Below are positions 35,795-44,015 of a DNA stretch of 64,000 nt, piece after piece. A program made the translations under genes and the position numbers. The notes under the pieces were generated by a model. That model was not told the DNA's origin and ran no database searches. It was given only the letters and a program-made list of their open reading frames with translations. Position 1 is the stretch's first letter. Each line of letters opens with the position of its first letter. The stretch comes from Chloroflexota bacterium. Lineage in GTDB: Bacteria > Chloroflexota > Anaerolineae > Aggregatilineales > Phototrophicaceae. The stretch is taken from assembly GCA_026708115.1 (NCBI GenBank), contig JAPOVL010000041.1:78091-142090 (forward strand). The letters are read 5' to 3'.

Positions 35795-36880
35795 TCACTC
35801 CAATGAGGCGTAGTATGCCAGTTTATCTTCATCTATGGCAACGCCCAAGCCTACGCCCGGCGGCGGCTTCAGGATTTGACCATCCGGCTGGTAAGGCTCG
35901 GCCAGGATGGAATCGGTCATATCGGAGAAGCCGGCGGGCCATTTCGCAATCGGCGTGGCGACTGCCAGGTGCGCAGCGGCCGCGGCGATGATATCAAAGT
36001 AAGGCGCGATCGAAATCTCTAATCCGGCCGCCTCCGCGACAGCGGACATGCGCTGCGCGGGCAGTAAGCCGCCGTATCGATGCAATTTGTAATGTAAGAC
36101 ATGCGCTGCGCGGCGCTCGGCAATTTCGTAAACGCTGCGCGAGTCGGCTGTCGATTCGTCAGCCTGCAAGGGCGTACGCAAGCGCGTAGCCAGCACTGCC
36201 ATCTCGTCCAGGTAGCGCACGGGCTGCTCGAACAAAGCGACACGGCCCAGCGCTTCCAAAGATGTCAAGGCCTTGACAGCATCGCCCAGAGTATAACCCG
36301 TATTGCCGTCCAATTGAAAACGAATCCCCTCGTCGACCCGGTTTAGCAATTCGCCGTACCACGCCAGGTCTTCCTCGACGCTGAAGCCGATCTTGGTTTT
36401 GAACCAGGTCCAGCCATCGGCAGCGAGTTCTTCAATGCGCGCCGCCATATGATCCGGTTCTTCCCGTTCGACGAAGCCATGACAGAGCACGCCGGGCATG
36501 ACGGCCCCGCCGAGCAGTTGATACACCGGCAGGCCCAGCGCCTTGCCCTTGATATCCCAGAGCGCGAAGTCGATGGCGGTGTAGGCGTTGACCGCCTTGC
36601 GCAAGGCTTGTCGCATGCGCAGGTGCAGGCGCTCGATGTTGAAGGGATCCTGGCCTAGGAGCGCTGGCTGCAGGTAGCGCTCGATTTGCAGCTTGATCAC
36701 TTCGACCGGGTCGCCGCCCCAAGGCGCAGGACCGACTGTCTGACCGATGCCGGTGATGCCTTCGTCAGTATGCACTTGCGCCACCACCGTGTTGGTGTCG
36801 GTGGAGACGCCGTAAGCCGTCGCCAGATCGCGGCTGCGCGAGATCCTGACGATGGTCGTGTCAATCTTTGTGATTTTCAT
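35795..36880 (-). CDS. Mandelate racemase/muconate lactonizing enzyme-type enolase
   Basis: 361 aa. The capping domain ends near the barrel start at ~120 (AIDFALWDIKGKALGLPVYQLLGG). The catalytic Lys pair is in WFKTKIGF. Metal ligands are in QLDGNTGY, LFEQPV and QADES, and a further basic residue is in HYKLHRYGG. The enzyme abstracts a proton alpha to a carboxylate, giving racemisation, epimerisation, lactonisation or dehydration. The KxK plus Lys pattern resembles the MLE/dipeptide-epimerase subgroup rather than sugar-acid dehydratases. The neighbouring peptide importer agrees with an amino-acid-derived substrate. Confidence 0.88.
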   Translation of the reverse strand: MKITKIDTTIVRISRSRDLATAYGVSTDTNTVVAQVHTDEGITGIGQTVGPAPWGGDPVEVIKLQIERYLQPALLGQDPFNIERLHLRMRQALRKAVNAYTAIDFALWDIKGKALGLPVYQLLGGAVMPGVLCHGFVEREEPDHMAARIEELAADGWTWFKTKIGFSVEEDLAWYGELLNRVDEGIRFQLDGNTGYTLGDAVKALTSLEALGRVALFEQPVRYLDEMAVLATRLRTPLQADESTADSRSVYEIAERRAAHVLHYKLHRYGGLLPAQRMSAVAEAAGLEISIAPYFDIIAAAAAHLAVATPIAKWPAGFSDMTDSILAEPYQPDGQILKPPPGVGLGVAIDEDKLAYYASLE

Positions 36881-36976
36881 ATTTTTACCCCCTCCCCAAA
36901 CTCAGTGCCCCCTCGGTCCCCCGCCTCTACGGAGGATGTGTCCCACAAAAAAGGGAGAAGCTTTTATCTCTCCTTG

Positions 36977-38365
36977 CTATGCTTCGGCAAGGGTCGTCAT
37001 TGGCTGCGGCACGGTCAATCGCAGGAGTTCGCTCACATCGTCAAGATGCTCCAAGCGATTGCAGCAGTCCAGCAGGTGGCCTATCTGCTCGTCCGACAAC
37101 ATATCGCCGACCAGATAGCGGAATTTGCTCTCGAATTCGGCCTCGGTTAGCATGTTCTCGGGCTCGCCCTTGGCATGTTCGACGCGCCCTTTGTATTGTG
37201 TCCCGTCTTCGGTCGCGATGCGCACTTCGCAGCCGTTTTTCAGCGGATGTTCGGCCTGAATCGCTTCGTCCAGGCCGACCTTGACCAACTGACGGAGACG
37301 GCGCGCTTCGGGGTTATCGTAGGTTTCGATGTCTTCGCGGAACCAGGCGCCGCGCGTCAAAATGACGGATGCCGTCACAGGCAAACTGAAGCCGGCCTGA
37401 CCGACAGTCTGCGGCTCGTAGTTGACGCGAAATGCGGGCGTGATCGCTTCGTGATAGGTGTCGATTTCGATGCTGGTGATGGTGTCGAGATCTGGTTGAC
37501 CGGATTTTAGCAATTCTTGTGTGGCATCGACGCAGGAATGCACGTGGCGACAACCGGCATGCGGTTTGAAGCCGGTGCGCGCCAGAGCCTGACTGTCTAG
37601 CCGATCGAGTATCGATCCGTCGTAGCCGGGACCAAAGGCATGGAAATAGCCGTAGGGACCGTCAAGGGCGCCGGGCGGTCCGCGGAAGCCGAAGTCCGCC
37701 ATTGCAGCGCTATAGATGCCGTTGCGGGCGCCGTAACCCGCGAGCAAGTCTTTGGTATCGCAGCTGCCTGCATCCCAGACGTATTGCTCCGTGCCGCAAG
37801 CAAGGTCCATCGATAGCGCCAGCGCATGTGTGATTTTCTCCGCGGGCAAGCCCATGGCGACGGCTGCGGTGGCGGCGCTGGCCAGCGTGCCAGCTTGACT
37901 CTTGTGGTCGAGCCCGCGTTCGCGCTGCCAGGTGTCGACGGCGGAATGCACCATGTCCATCACATCGTAGCCGACTGCCAGCGCCGTGATAACTTGCTCC
38001 CCATTTAGTCGCAGTCTTTCGCCCAGGGTCAGCGCGACCGGCACTAGCTGGCTGGCGACGTGCCCAGCGGTGCTGTGCGAATCGTCCATACCGAGGAATT
38101 TGCCCATCACGGCGTTGGCCCAGGCGGCGCCTTCGGCTGTGCTGCGGCGGCCGTCGCCGACGATTGAGGCGTCGTCGCCCGGTAGCATCTGCGCGGCATA
38201 ATCAGAAGCGAGTTGCCCGAGCGCCGTCTGATAGCCGCCGAGCATGGTGCCGATGAAGTCGAGCACGACTTGCCGGGCGCGCGTGACTGTTAGCTCGGAC
38301 AGATCTTGGTATGTGCGTGCGGCAGCGTATTCGCCTATGAAGGAAACGGCGGTTTGCTCTGTCAT
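36977..38365 (-). CDS. MmgE/PrpD family protein (copy 2)
   Basis: 462 aa, start behind AAAGGAG. Clear paralogue of 29472-30857, with the same LDFIGTMLGGYQ, GMDDSHSTAGHVASQLVPVAL and TGFKPHAGCRHVHSCVDA blocks. The copies differ in the C-terminal substrate domain, so they may catalyse two steps or act on two related acids in one pathway. Confidence 0.88.
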   Translation of the reverse strand: MTEQTAVSFIGEYAAARTYQDLSELTVTRARQVVLDFIGTMLGGYQTALGQLASDYAAQMLPGDDASIVGDGRRSTAEGAAWANAVMGKFLGMDDSHSTAGHVASQLVPVALTLGERLRLNGEQVITALAVGYDVMDMVHSAVDTWQRERGLDHKSQAGTLASAATAAVAMGLPAEKITHALALSMDLACGTEQYVWDAGSCDTKDLLAGYGARNGIYSAAMADFGFRGPPGALDGPYGYFHAFGPGYDGSILDRLDSQALARTGFKPHAGCRHVHSCVDATQELLKSGQPDLDTITSIEIDTYHEAITPAFRVNYEPQTVGQAGFSLPVTASVILTRGAWFREDIETYDNPEARRLRQLVKVGLDEAIQAEHPLKNGCEVRIATEDGTQYKGRVEHAKGEPENMLTEAEFESKFRYLVGDMLSDEQIGHLLDCCNRLEHLDDVSELLRLTVPQPMTTLAEA

Positions 38366-38385
38366 GGTGGAACTCCTTTCACTGG

Positions 38386-38407
38386 CGGGCGACCCAATGA
38401 TCGCCCC
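38386..38407. repeat. Dispersed GGGCGACC hairpin unit
   Basis: GGGCGACCCAATGATCGCCCC lies in the 68-nt gap between the PrpD copy 2 and M24 genes. It is an imperfect inverted repeat of the same REP-like family as the elements at 34 and 45 kb. Confidence 0.5.
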
Positions 38408-38433
38408 TTGAGATTACTGGTGGCCGGCAGGGC

Positions 38434-39591
38434 TTATGTGTCCAACTGCATATAGTAGCGGTCGGCATGATGCGGCGAGAGACGGACGGCCCCTTCAGAG
38501 GTGACGAGGAAATTGTCCGAGATCAAGAAGCCGCGGTCGTTTTCCAGCACAGTGCCGGGATGATATGAGAGTACCATATTGGGCTGCAGCACAAAATCGG
38601 GCGCGCCGAGCGAATTGGGACCGTCGCTGCCATCCAGGCCGGTGCTGTGACAATCGGGGGTGTGCTTGCCAGCGACCGGGAAGCCACGATCGCTCAACGC
38701 CTTATCGTTGGCGTCGGAAATATCACGGAAGGTATTGCCGGCTTTTGCCACTGCCGAAGACGCCTCCACCGCCGCCAGATAGCCGTCCAGAAGCGCTTGA
38801 ACATCTGCCGGAAGCGGATCGAAGGAAAAGACGGCGGTCATCTCCAGCCAGTAGCCGTAAGGCGATTCGTAGACGATTTCGAAGTTGATGATGTCATCGC
38901 GATTCATGCGCAGGTCTTTGGGCGTCGGCACAGTGTAGGGCGTGCCGTCAAGCGCGAGTTTGGTCCGTCCCCAGAAGGCGCCGTAGGACTTGATATAGCC
39001 TTCGACGGCTGCGCAGGCATCCCAATAGCGCGTGCCGACGCCGGCCATGTCGTTGAAGACATCCATGGCGGAATCGAGTATGGCGCCATTCTGCTGAATG
39101 GCTTCCAGCTCAAAGGGCGATTTGATCTGGCGGATGGCGTTGAAGGCGTCGGTCACCTCGACCATTTCGTAGCCTTCGAGTTGGGCGGCGAAGGCATTAT
39201 AGGTGCCCAGGCTCATGAGCTTGCTCATATTGACCATGCCGATGCGCTTGCTGCCGGTGGCGTATTCCTTGGCGGTATCGGCGGTTGCCCGGACGATATC
39301 TTCGTTGGGCGAAAGCACCCGCTCTGGCAGGGTGGTGGTCTCGTTTCGGCTCCAAACCGCTTGGTAGGAACTCCAAACCTGCAGCCAGGGATGGGGATCG
39401 TCAGCGCCGAGGATGGCGTAGGCAACGCCACCCCACAAATGGGCATGGGTGATGTAACGTATGGCCCCCATGCCGCCCGGCATTGCCTGCCCGGTGATAA
39501 TCATGGCATCGAGATCATTTTCCTTCATCATCGCTTGCAGGCGCTTGACCCGCCGCGCTGTGTCCCGCTTGAGTGCGTCGTGAGTTAACAT
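38434..39591 (-). CDS. M24 'pita-bread' family protein with altered metal site
   Basis: 385 aa: creatinase-type N-terminal domain (~1-155) and pita-bread domain (~160-385). The metal ligands of methionine aminopeptidase or prolidase (D, D, H, E, E) align with Glu238 (NFEIVY), Glu250 (WLEMT), His315 (CHSTG), His344 (YHPGT) and Ser358. The binuclear site is therefore lost or rebuilt. Metal-free M24 enzymes are known (creatinase; I also recall ectoine hydrolase), so a hydrolase of a small cyclic or guanidino-type substrate is more likely than a peptidase. It lies next to cyclodeaminase-fold and deacylase-like genes. Confidence 0.82.
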   Translation of the reverse strand: MLTHDALKRDTARRVKRLQAMMKENDLDAMIITGQAMPGGMGAIRYITHAHLWGGVAYAILGADDPHPWLQVWSSYQAVWSRNETTTLPERVLSPNEDIVRATADTAKEYATGSKRIGMVNMSKLMSLGTYNAFAAQLEGYEMVEVTDAFNAIRQIKSPFELEAIQQNGAILDSAMDVFNDMAGVGTRYWDACAAVEGYIKSYGAFWGRTKLALDGTPYTVPTPKDLRMNRDDIINFEIVYESPYGYWLEMTAVFSFDPLPADVQALLDGYLAAVEASSAVAKAGNTFRDISDANDKALSDRGFPVAGKHTPDCHSTGLDGSDGPNSLGAPDFVLQPNMVLSYHPGTVLENDRGFLISDNFLVTSEGAVRLSPHHADRYYMQLDT

Positions 39592-39605
39592 GTATCTTCC
39601 GCTCC

Positions 39606-40637
39606 TTATAGCTCATATTCATATGGTTGGTTAAAAGCAAATTGTGTACCAATGCCGCGTTTGATCGCGCTATCGTAGAGCCGCCTGGCCACGGATACGT
39701 CTTCGACGCCGGTACCGCCGGAAAGAAATAGCGTCCATTTGCTGTCGGGCAAGCGCGCCGGGATCTTCCCCGTGACGAGGTCGCCTAGGTCGCCGGCGAC
39801 CTGAGATTCGTCGATCAAGCCCGCTTCCATGGGAATGCGGAGTTCGCCATTTTCGGCCAAGCCTTGCTGCCATTCGTCGACGACGATACGGCTGCCGAGT
39901 ACGGTGTGATCGTCCACCTCGCGCACCCAGGGATAGTGAGCGCCGAGGGCATTGATATGGACGGGTTTGTCTGGCAGGTCGACGCCCTGGAATACCGGCG
40001 TGGGCGATGTTGTGATCGTGGTGACAATGTCGGCGTTATCCAGGGCGGCTTGCGGAGAATCGACTGGGATCACCGCAATGCCGAGTTCGGCGGACATCTT
40101 CCGGCAGAAGGCGCGCCGTTTGTCGGCGTCCCGGCTGTAAGCCTGCACACGCTTGATAGCCGCCACTTCCCTGATCGCGTAAAGCTGGGAACGGGCGTGT
40201 CGTCCGGTGCCAAACAAGGCCAGGATCGAGCTATCCGCCGGCGCCAAATATTTGGTTGCCAGTGCGGAAACGGCTGCGGTCTTAAGCCAGTCGAAATAAA
40301 GCACCTCCATGACGGATGCCAGAGCGCCGGTGTTGGTATCGAAAAGAAACATAAGGGTCTCTAGGCCGCTGGGCAAACCGGCGGTGTAGGCGTTTAGGCC
40401 GGCACCGCCGAGGCCGGGCAAAAGCGCCCCTTTGAACTTGAAAGAGGCTTTGCTGCCTTGCGGCAGATGACCGGCGCGGTGACCCTCGGTTTTGTCGCCT
40501 TTGATCCAGAGGTTTTCGCGCGGGAAGGCGACGCCCGCGCCAACTCCGATTTCACGATAGCCGTCTTCCACGGCGTCGATGTAATCAGAAAGGTTCATCA
40601 GTCCGCGGATTTCGTGATTGCGCAATAAGAGAACCAT
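39606..40637 (-). CDS. Ornithine cyclodeaminase/mu-crystallin family protein (copy 1)
   Basis: 343 aa. The substrate domain has SFKFKG, and the Rossmann fold has LALFGTGRHARSQLYA for NAD(P) binding. Two residues used by true ornithine cyclodeaminase are changed: the Arg of the RTAA motif is Lys (WLKTAA), and the catalytic Asp of the GxD motif is His (LGAHYPWVRE). So it is better seen as an imine reductase, dehydrogenase or EutC-like protein than as a proline-forming enzyme. It lies 6 nt after its paralogue, to which it is about two-thirds identical. Confidence 0.85.
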   Translation of the reverse strand: MVLLLRNHEIRGLMNLSDYIDAVEDGYREIGVGAGVAFPRENLWIKGDKTEGHRAGHLPQGSKASFKFKGALLPGLGGAGLNAYTAGLPSGLETLMFLFDTNTGALASVMEVLYFDWLKTAAVSALATKYLAPADSSILALFGTGRHARSQLYAIREVAAIKRVQAYSRDADKRRAFCRKMSAELGIAVIPVDSPQAALDNADIVTTITTSPTPVFQGVDLPDKPVHINALGAHYPWVREVDDHTVLGSRIVVDEWQQGLAENGELRIPMEAGLIDESQVAGDLGDLVTGKIPARLPDSKWTLFLSGGTGVEDVSVARRLYDSAIKRGIGTQFAFNQPYEYEL

Positions 40638-40643
40638 AATGCC

Positions 40644-41675
40644 CTATAACTCGAATTCGTAGGGAAGGTTGAAATGGAACTCTGTCCCGACGCCGCGCTC
40701 CAGCGCTTTCTTGTAAAGGCGAGTGGCCACGGAGATATCATCAATGCCGGTGCCGCCGGAGAGAAAGACAGTCCAATTGCTATCGGACAGGCGACCGGTT
40801 ACAGCGCCCGCCGCCAGCGCGCCCAGATCGCCTTTGACATGGTTTTCGCCGATGAGTCCTTCCGCTATCGGAATGGCAAGCTCGCCGTTCTCACTGATGC
40901 CCTGTTGCAAGACATCGACGAAGACGCGGCTATTGAGCACGGTATATTCGTCGAGCTCCCGCACCCAGGGATAATGCGCGCCCAGACCGTTTATGTGCAG
41001 CGGTTTGTCCGGCAGGTCCCTGCCGTCAAAGACGGGGGTTGCCGCGTTGGTGATGGCGGTGACAATATCGGCGTCGTGCAGCGCTTCTTTTGATGAGTCG
41101 ACAGGCACTACCTCGATGCCGAGTTCGGCGCTCATCTTCTCGCAGAAGGCGCGACGCTTGTCGGCGCGTCGGCTGTATGCTTGCACACGTCGAATATCAA
41201 TCACTTTGCTCAGGCCGTAGAGCTGGGAGCGGGCATGGCGCCCGGTACCGAAGAGGGCCAGGACGGCACTGTCGGGCGGGGCCAGATAGCGGGTGGCCAA
41301 TGCCGAGACAGCGGCAGTTTTGAGCCAACTCAGGTACATGACTTCCATGATCGCAACCAGCGCGCCGCTGTCGGTGTCGAAGAGGAACATGAAGGTCTCG
41401 AGCCCGCCGGGCAAGCCGGCGGTGTAGGCATTGACGCCGGCACCGCTCAAGCCTGGCAGCAGCCCTGCTTTGAACTTGAAGGAGGCTTTGCTGCCCGCGG
41501 GCAGGTGACCGCCGCCGCGACTGTCTTTCTTGTCGCCTTTGATCCAGAGGTTCTTGCGCGGGAAGGCGACGCCGGCGCCGCTTCCGTATTGGCGGTAGCC
41601 AGCTTCGACAGCGCTGATGTACTCGGAGAGGTCCATCAGTCTGCGGATTTCGTGATTGTGCAAGAGCAGAACCAT
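40644..41675 (-). CDS. Ornithine cyclodeaminase/mu-crystallin family protein (copy 2)
   Basis: 343 aa, identical in length to its tandem copy. NAD(P) site LALFGTGRHARSQLYG, substrate Lys in SFKFKAG. It carries the same two substitutions (WLKTAA, LGAHYPWVRE), so they predate the duplication and define a subfamily rather than decay of one copy. Most differences between the copies lie in the Rossmann helices. The products may form a heterodimer or act on two related substrates. Confidence 0.85.
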   Translation of the reverse strand: MVLLLHNHEIRRLMDLSEYISAVEAGYRQYGSGAGVAFPRKNLWIKGDKKDSRGGGHLPAGSKASFKFKAGLLPGLSGAGVNAYTAGLPGGLETFMFLFDTDSGALVAIMEVMYLSWLKTAAVSALATRYLAPPDSAVLALFGTGRHARSQLYGLSKVIDIRRVQAYSRRADKRRAFCEKMSAELGIEVVPVDSSKEALHDADIVTAITNAATPVFDGRDLPDKPLHINGLGAHYPWVRELDEYTVLNSRVFVDVLQQGISENGELAIPIAEGLIGENHVKGDLGALAAGAVTGRLSDSNWTVFLSGGTGIDDISVATRLYKKALERGVGTEFHFNLPYEFEL

Positions 41676-41688
41676 CAGTCTCCGTTCC

Positions 41689-42909
41689 TTACAGATCGAG
41701 CAGCGGTGAACGCCGCGCCCACAAGGTGATACAAGTCGCGCTGACGCAGGCGCCGGCGACCGCCAGTACCACGGAGATGTTCCAGAATTCGGCGACCGTG
41801 CCTGCCACCAGCGTCGTCAAAGGAATCAGACCCCAGACCATGCCCCAGAGGCTCATCATGCGCCCACGCAGTTCGTCGGGCAATTGTGTCAAGAGCAGCG
41901 CGTTGATCAATGTGAGGAACAAGCCGGAAGCGACGCCGACCAGGAAAATCCAGCCAAGCGCGAACACCGGCTGCCGTATGAAGGCGAAGATAATCATACC
42001 CAGCCCAAAAAAGCTGGAAAAGACGAGAATCGCTTTGCCTTTTGGATAAACATCGCCGACGACAACGACGGCGAAGCCGGAAAGGGCCGAACCCAGGCTG
42101 GCGCTGCCCACCAGCAATCCGAGCAATGCCGGACCTTCGTTTAGCGCCTGGGCTACGAAAATGGGCATCAGTTTCTGGTAGGGCATGCCAACAGGCACGA
42201 AGACCAAACTCAATACCAGCAACGCCAGCAGCGCCCGGTTGCCGCGAAAGTAAGCGCTGATTTCGCCGAATCCTTGTAGAAAACTGTTTTGCTTACCTGT
42301 CTTTCTTTTTGGTCTGGGCAAAAAATGAGTCGCCTTGAGATAGAGCGACGCGCCCAACGCGAAGAGAGCGGTTTGTACGCAGAAGGTGGCAAAGATGTCG
42401 GTGAACTGCAAGAGATAACCGGCGAGCACCGGACCGAAAAAACCCATTAAGCGCGTTCCCGAATAACTCAGCGTCGTCGCGTTGAAGACCATGGCATCGG
42501 GAACCAGGTTCGGCAGCAGGGCCATGCGCGCCGGCGCGTAGAAGGCGAAGGTCCCGCCCAGCATGCAGGAAGCCAGCAGAAAGGCAATCGGCTCGGTGGT
42601 GCCCAATTTCACCAGCAGCGCTAGCGCGGCCGATGTCAGCACAGCGACAGCCATGGCCGCTTGTACCACCCATTGCCGTTTCATACGGTCCGCAACCAGT
42701 CCGGAAAAGGGCGCGACGACGAGCAAGGGCAGGCCGTAAGCAAAGGCGACCAAGCCAACTTGAAATGGCGAACCGGTCATCTCCAGCATGTGCCAGCCAA
42801 GCGCCACCGCTTGCAGCAGATAGGTGATATGCACGAGGACATTGGCCGCCCAATACCAACGGTACACGCTGACGCGAAAGCTGCTGCGGTTCCAGATCGT
42901 GAGGATCAT
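41689..42909 (-). CDS. Major facilitator superfamily transporter
   Basis: 406 aa with about 12 hydrophobic segments. The loop 2-3 motif appears as SGLVADRMKRQWVVQ, and the N-terminal half has an MFS_3-like pattern (AANVLVHITYLLQAVALGWHMLE). Transporters of this type are mostly drug or metabolite exporters. Its location inside the catabolic run suggests efflux or uptake of a pathway compound. The start at 42909 has no obvious ribosome site. Confidence 0.88.
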   Translation of the reverse strand: MILTIWNRSSFRVSVYRWYWAANVLVHITYLLQAVALGWHMLEMTGSPFQVGLVAFAYGLPLLVVAPFSGLVADRMKRQWVVQAAMAVAVLTSAALALLVKLGTTEPIAFLLASCMLGGTFAFYAPARMALLPNLVPDAMVFNATTLSYSGTRLMGFFGPVLAGYLLQFTDIFATFCVQTALFALGASLYLKATHFLPRPKRKTGKQNSFLQGFGEISAYFRGNRALLALLVLSLVFVPVGMPYQKLMPIFVAQALNEGPALLGLLVGSASLGSALSGFAVVVVGDVYPKGKAILVFSSFFGLGMIIFAFIRQPVFALGWIFLVGVASGLFLTLINALLLTQLPDELRGRMMSLWGMVWGLIPLTTLVAGTVAEFWNISVVLAVAGACVSATCITLWARRSPLLDL

Positions 42910-42930
42910 TACAACGTCGCCTGATTGAAA

Positions 42931-42958
42931 TGCGGGCGACCCGGCGGGCCGCCTCTAC
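42931..42958. repeat. Dispersed GGGCGACC hairpin unit
   Basis: TGCGGGCGACC followed by CGGCGGGCCGCCTCTACC, an imperfect hairpin ending in the GTAGAGGCG-like arm, in the gap between the pseudo-desuccinylase and MFS genes. A weaker relative lies at 43989-44010. Confidence 0.5.
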
Positions 42959-42980
42959 CCATTGTATTGCTTGTCGGTCA

Positions 42981-43964
42981 CTAGCCTATATCAACTTCCT
43001 CGACCAGGTCGCCCAGAATGGCCAGGATGGTGTCTTCGGGCGGGACGGGCCAGGAAGCGCCGGCATCAATCATGACACCGGCGCGCGGGGCCGTGATCTC
43101 TTCCAGGACTTCGCCCGAGAAGGGATGCCGCACATAGCCGAGCTTGTCGCCGGCATTAACGTGTTTGCCCCGGAGGCCTTTGTCCATGAAAGTGAATCCG
43201 CGTTCGCCCGTTGGCGTGAGCAAGGTATGCTCCTGGATGACAGATACCTTATCTACTTCACTTTCGGGCGCGCCATCCAGCATGCCCAGGTGGCGCATGG
43301 CATTGAGAACGGCGTTGCGCATGCGGCCCTGATCTTGATCGCGATAATCGCGCAAGCCCGGTCCGCCACCGATAAATGCCACTGCAACAGCTTTGCCATC
43401 GCGCGCTGCTTCCAGCGCGATCGAGTTGTCTTCGTCTTTACCCAGCACCACCTGGGGCAGTCCCAGCGCAATCGCCAGCGCTTTTGAAGCATCGACATCG
43501 CCCTCGTTGTTGACGCCGACGAAGTGGTGATAACTCCATTGCGAGCCGGTGCGGATGTCAACCACGGCATCCGCTTTGGCAATAACATCTTGATAGTAAT
43601 GGTGGATCAACTGATCGCTGACGCTGCCGTTGGGATTGCCGCGTCCCAGGCGGTTGAGATGTTTGTCGTCCCAGGCGCTGTTGATCTGCGCGAATTCAAA
43701 TCCGGATGTGTTCATCAGCGGCACGAGAACCAGCGTTCCTTTGATCTGTGCCGGATCCAGTTCATTAACGACGTGAGGCAGGATGAGCGCGGGTTCGATT
43801 TCCAAGCCGCTCGTTCCCGCTTGAACTACCAGCATGGGACCGTCACTGGCGCCGGCAACCAGATGCAGCGGAATGTGCACCGGGAAGCGCCCATGCGTCT
43901 CGCCGGTTTTGAAGAATCCGTAGGTCTTTTCGCCTCGCGCCGCTTCAATATTTCCTATTCTCAT
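42981..43964 (-). CDS. Succinylglutamate desuccinylase/aspartoacylase-like protein, catalytic residues lost
   Basis: 327 aa, start behind AAGGAGAAA. The fold signatures are present (GNIEAARGEKTYGF, KGTLVLVPLMN, HLNRLGRG), but the zinc and catalytic positions are not. The GxHGxE motif reads GTSGLE (Ser52 replaces His), the second zinc His is Arg138 (VDIRTG), and the catalytic Glu is Ala196 (VAFIGGG). The paralogue encoded directly upstream in the transcript has all of these residues. This protein is probably a non-catalytic partner, possibly forming a mixed oligomer. The C-terminal beta domain (LLTPTGERGFTF...RHPFSGEVLEEI) is intact. Confidence 0.85.
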   Translation of the reverse strand: MRIGNIEAARGEKTYGFFKTGETHGRFPVHIPLHLVAGASDGPMLVVQAGTSGLEIEPALILPHVVNELDPAQIKGTLVLVPLMNTSGFEFAQINSAWDDKHLNRLGRGNPNGSVSDQLIHHYYQDVIAKADAVVDIRTGSQWSYHHFVGVNNEGDVDASKALAIALGLPQVVLGKDEDNSIALEAARDGKAVAVAFIGGGPGLRDYRDQDQGRMRNAVLNAMRHLGMLDGAPESEVDKVSVIQEHTLLTPTGERGFTFMDKGLRGKHVNAGDKLGYVRHPFSGEVLEEITAPRAGVMIDAGASWPVPPEDTILAILGDLVEEVDIG

Positions 43965-44015
43965 TTGTGTGCTTTCTCCTTAGTGGCTGGCGATCCACAG
44001 GCTCGCCTACATGTG

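Noticed and set aside
36977..38365. PrpD copy 2 as a pseudoenzyme
   Set aside because: All family blocks seen in copy 1 are also present in copy 2; no specific loss could be shown.
40644..41675. Treating one of the two cyclodeaminase-fold genes as a dead copy like the other pairs
   Set aside because: Both copies carry the same residue changes and intact cofactor loops, so neither looks decayed relative to the other.
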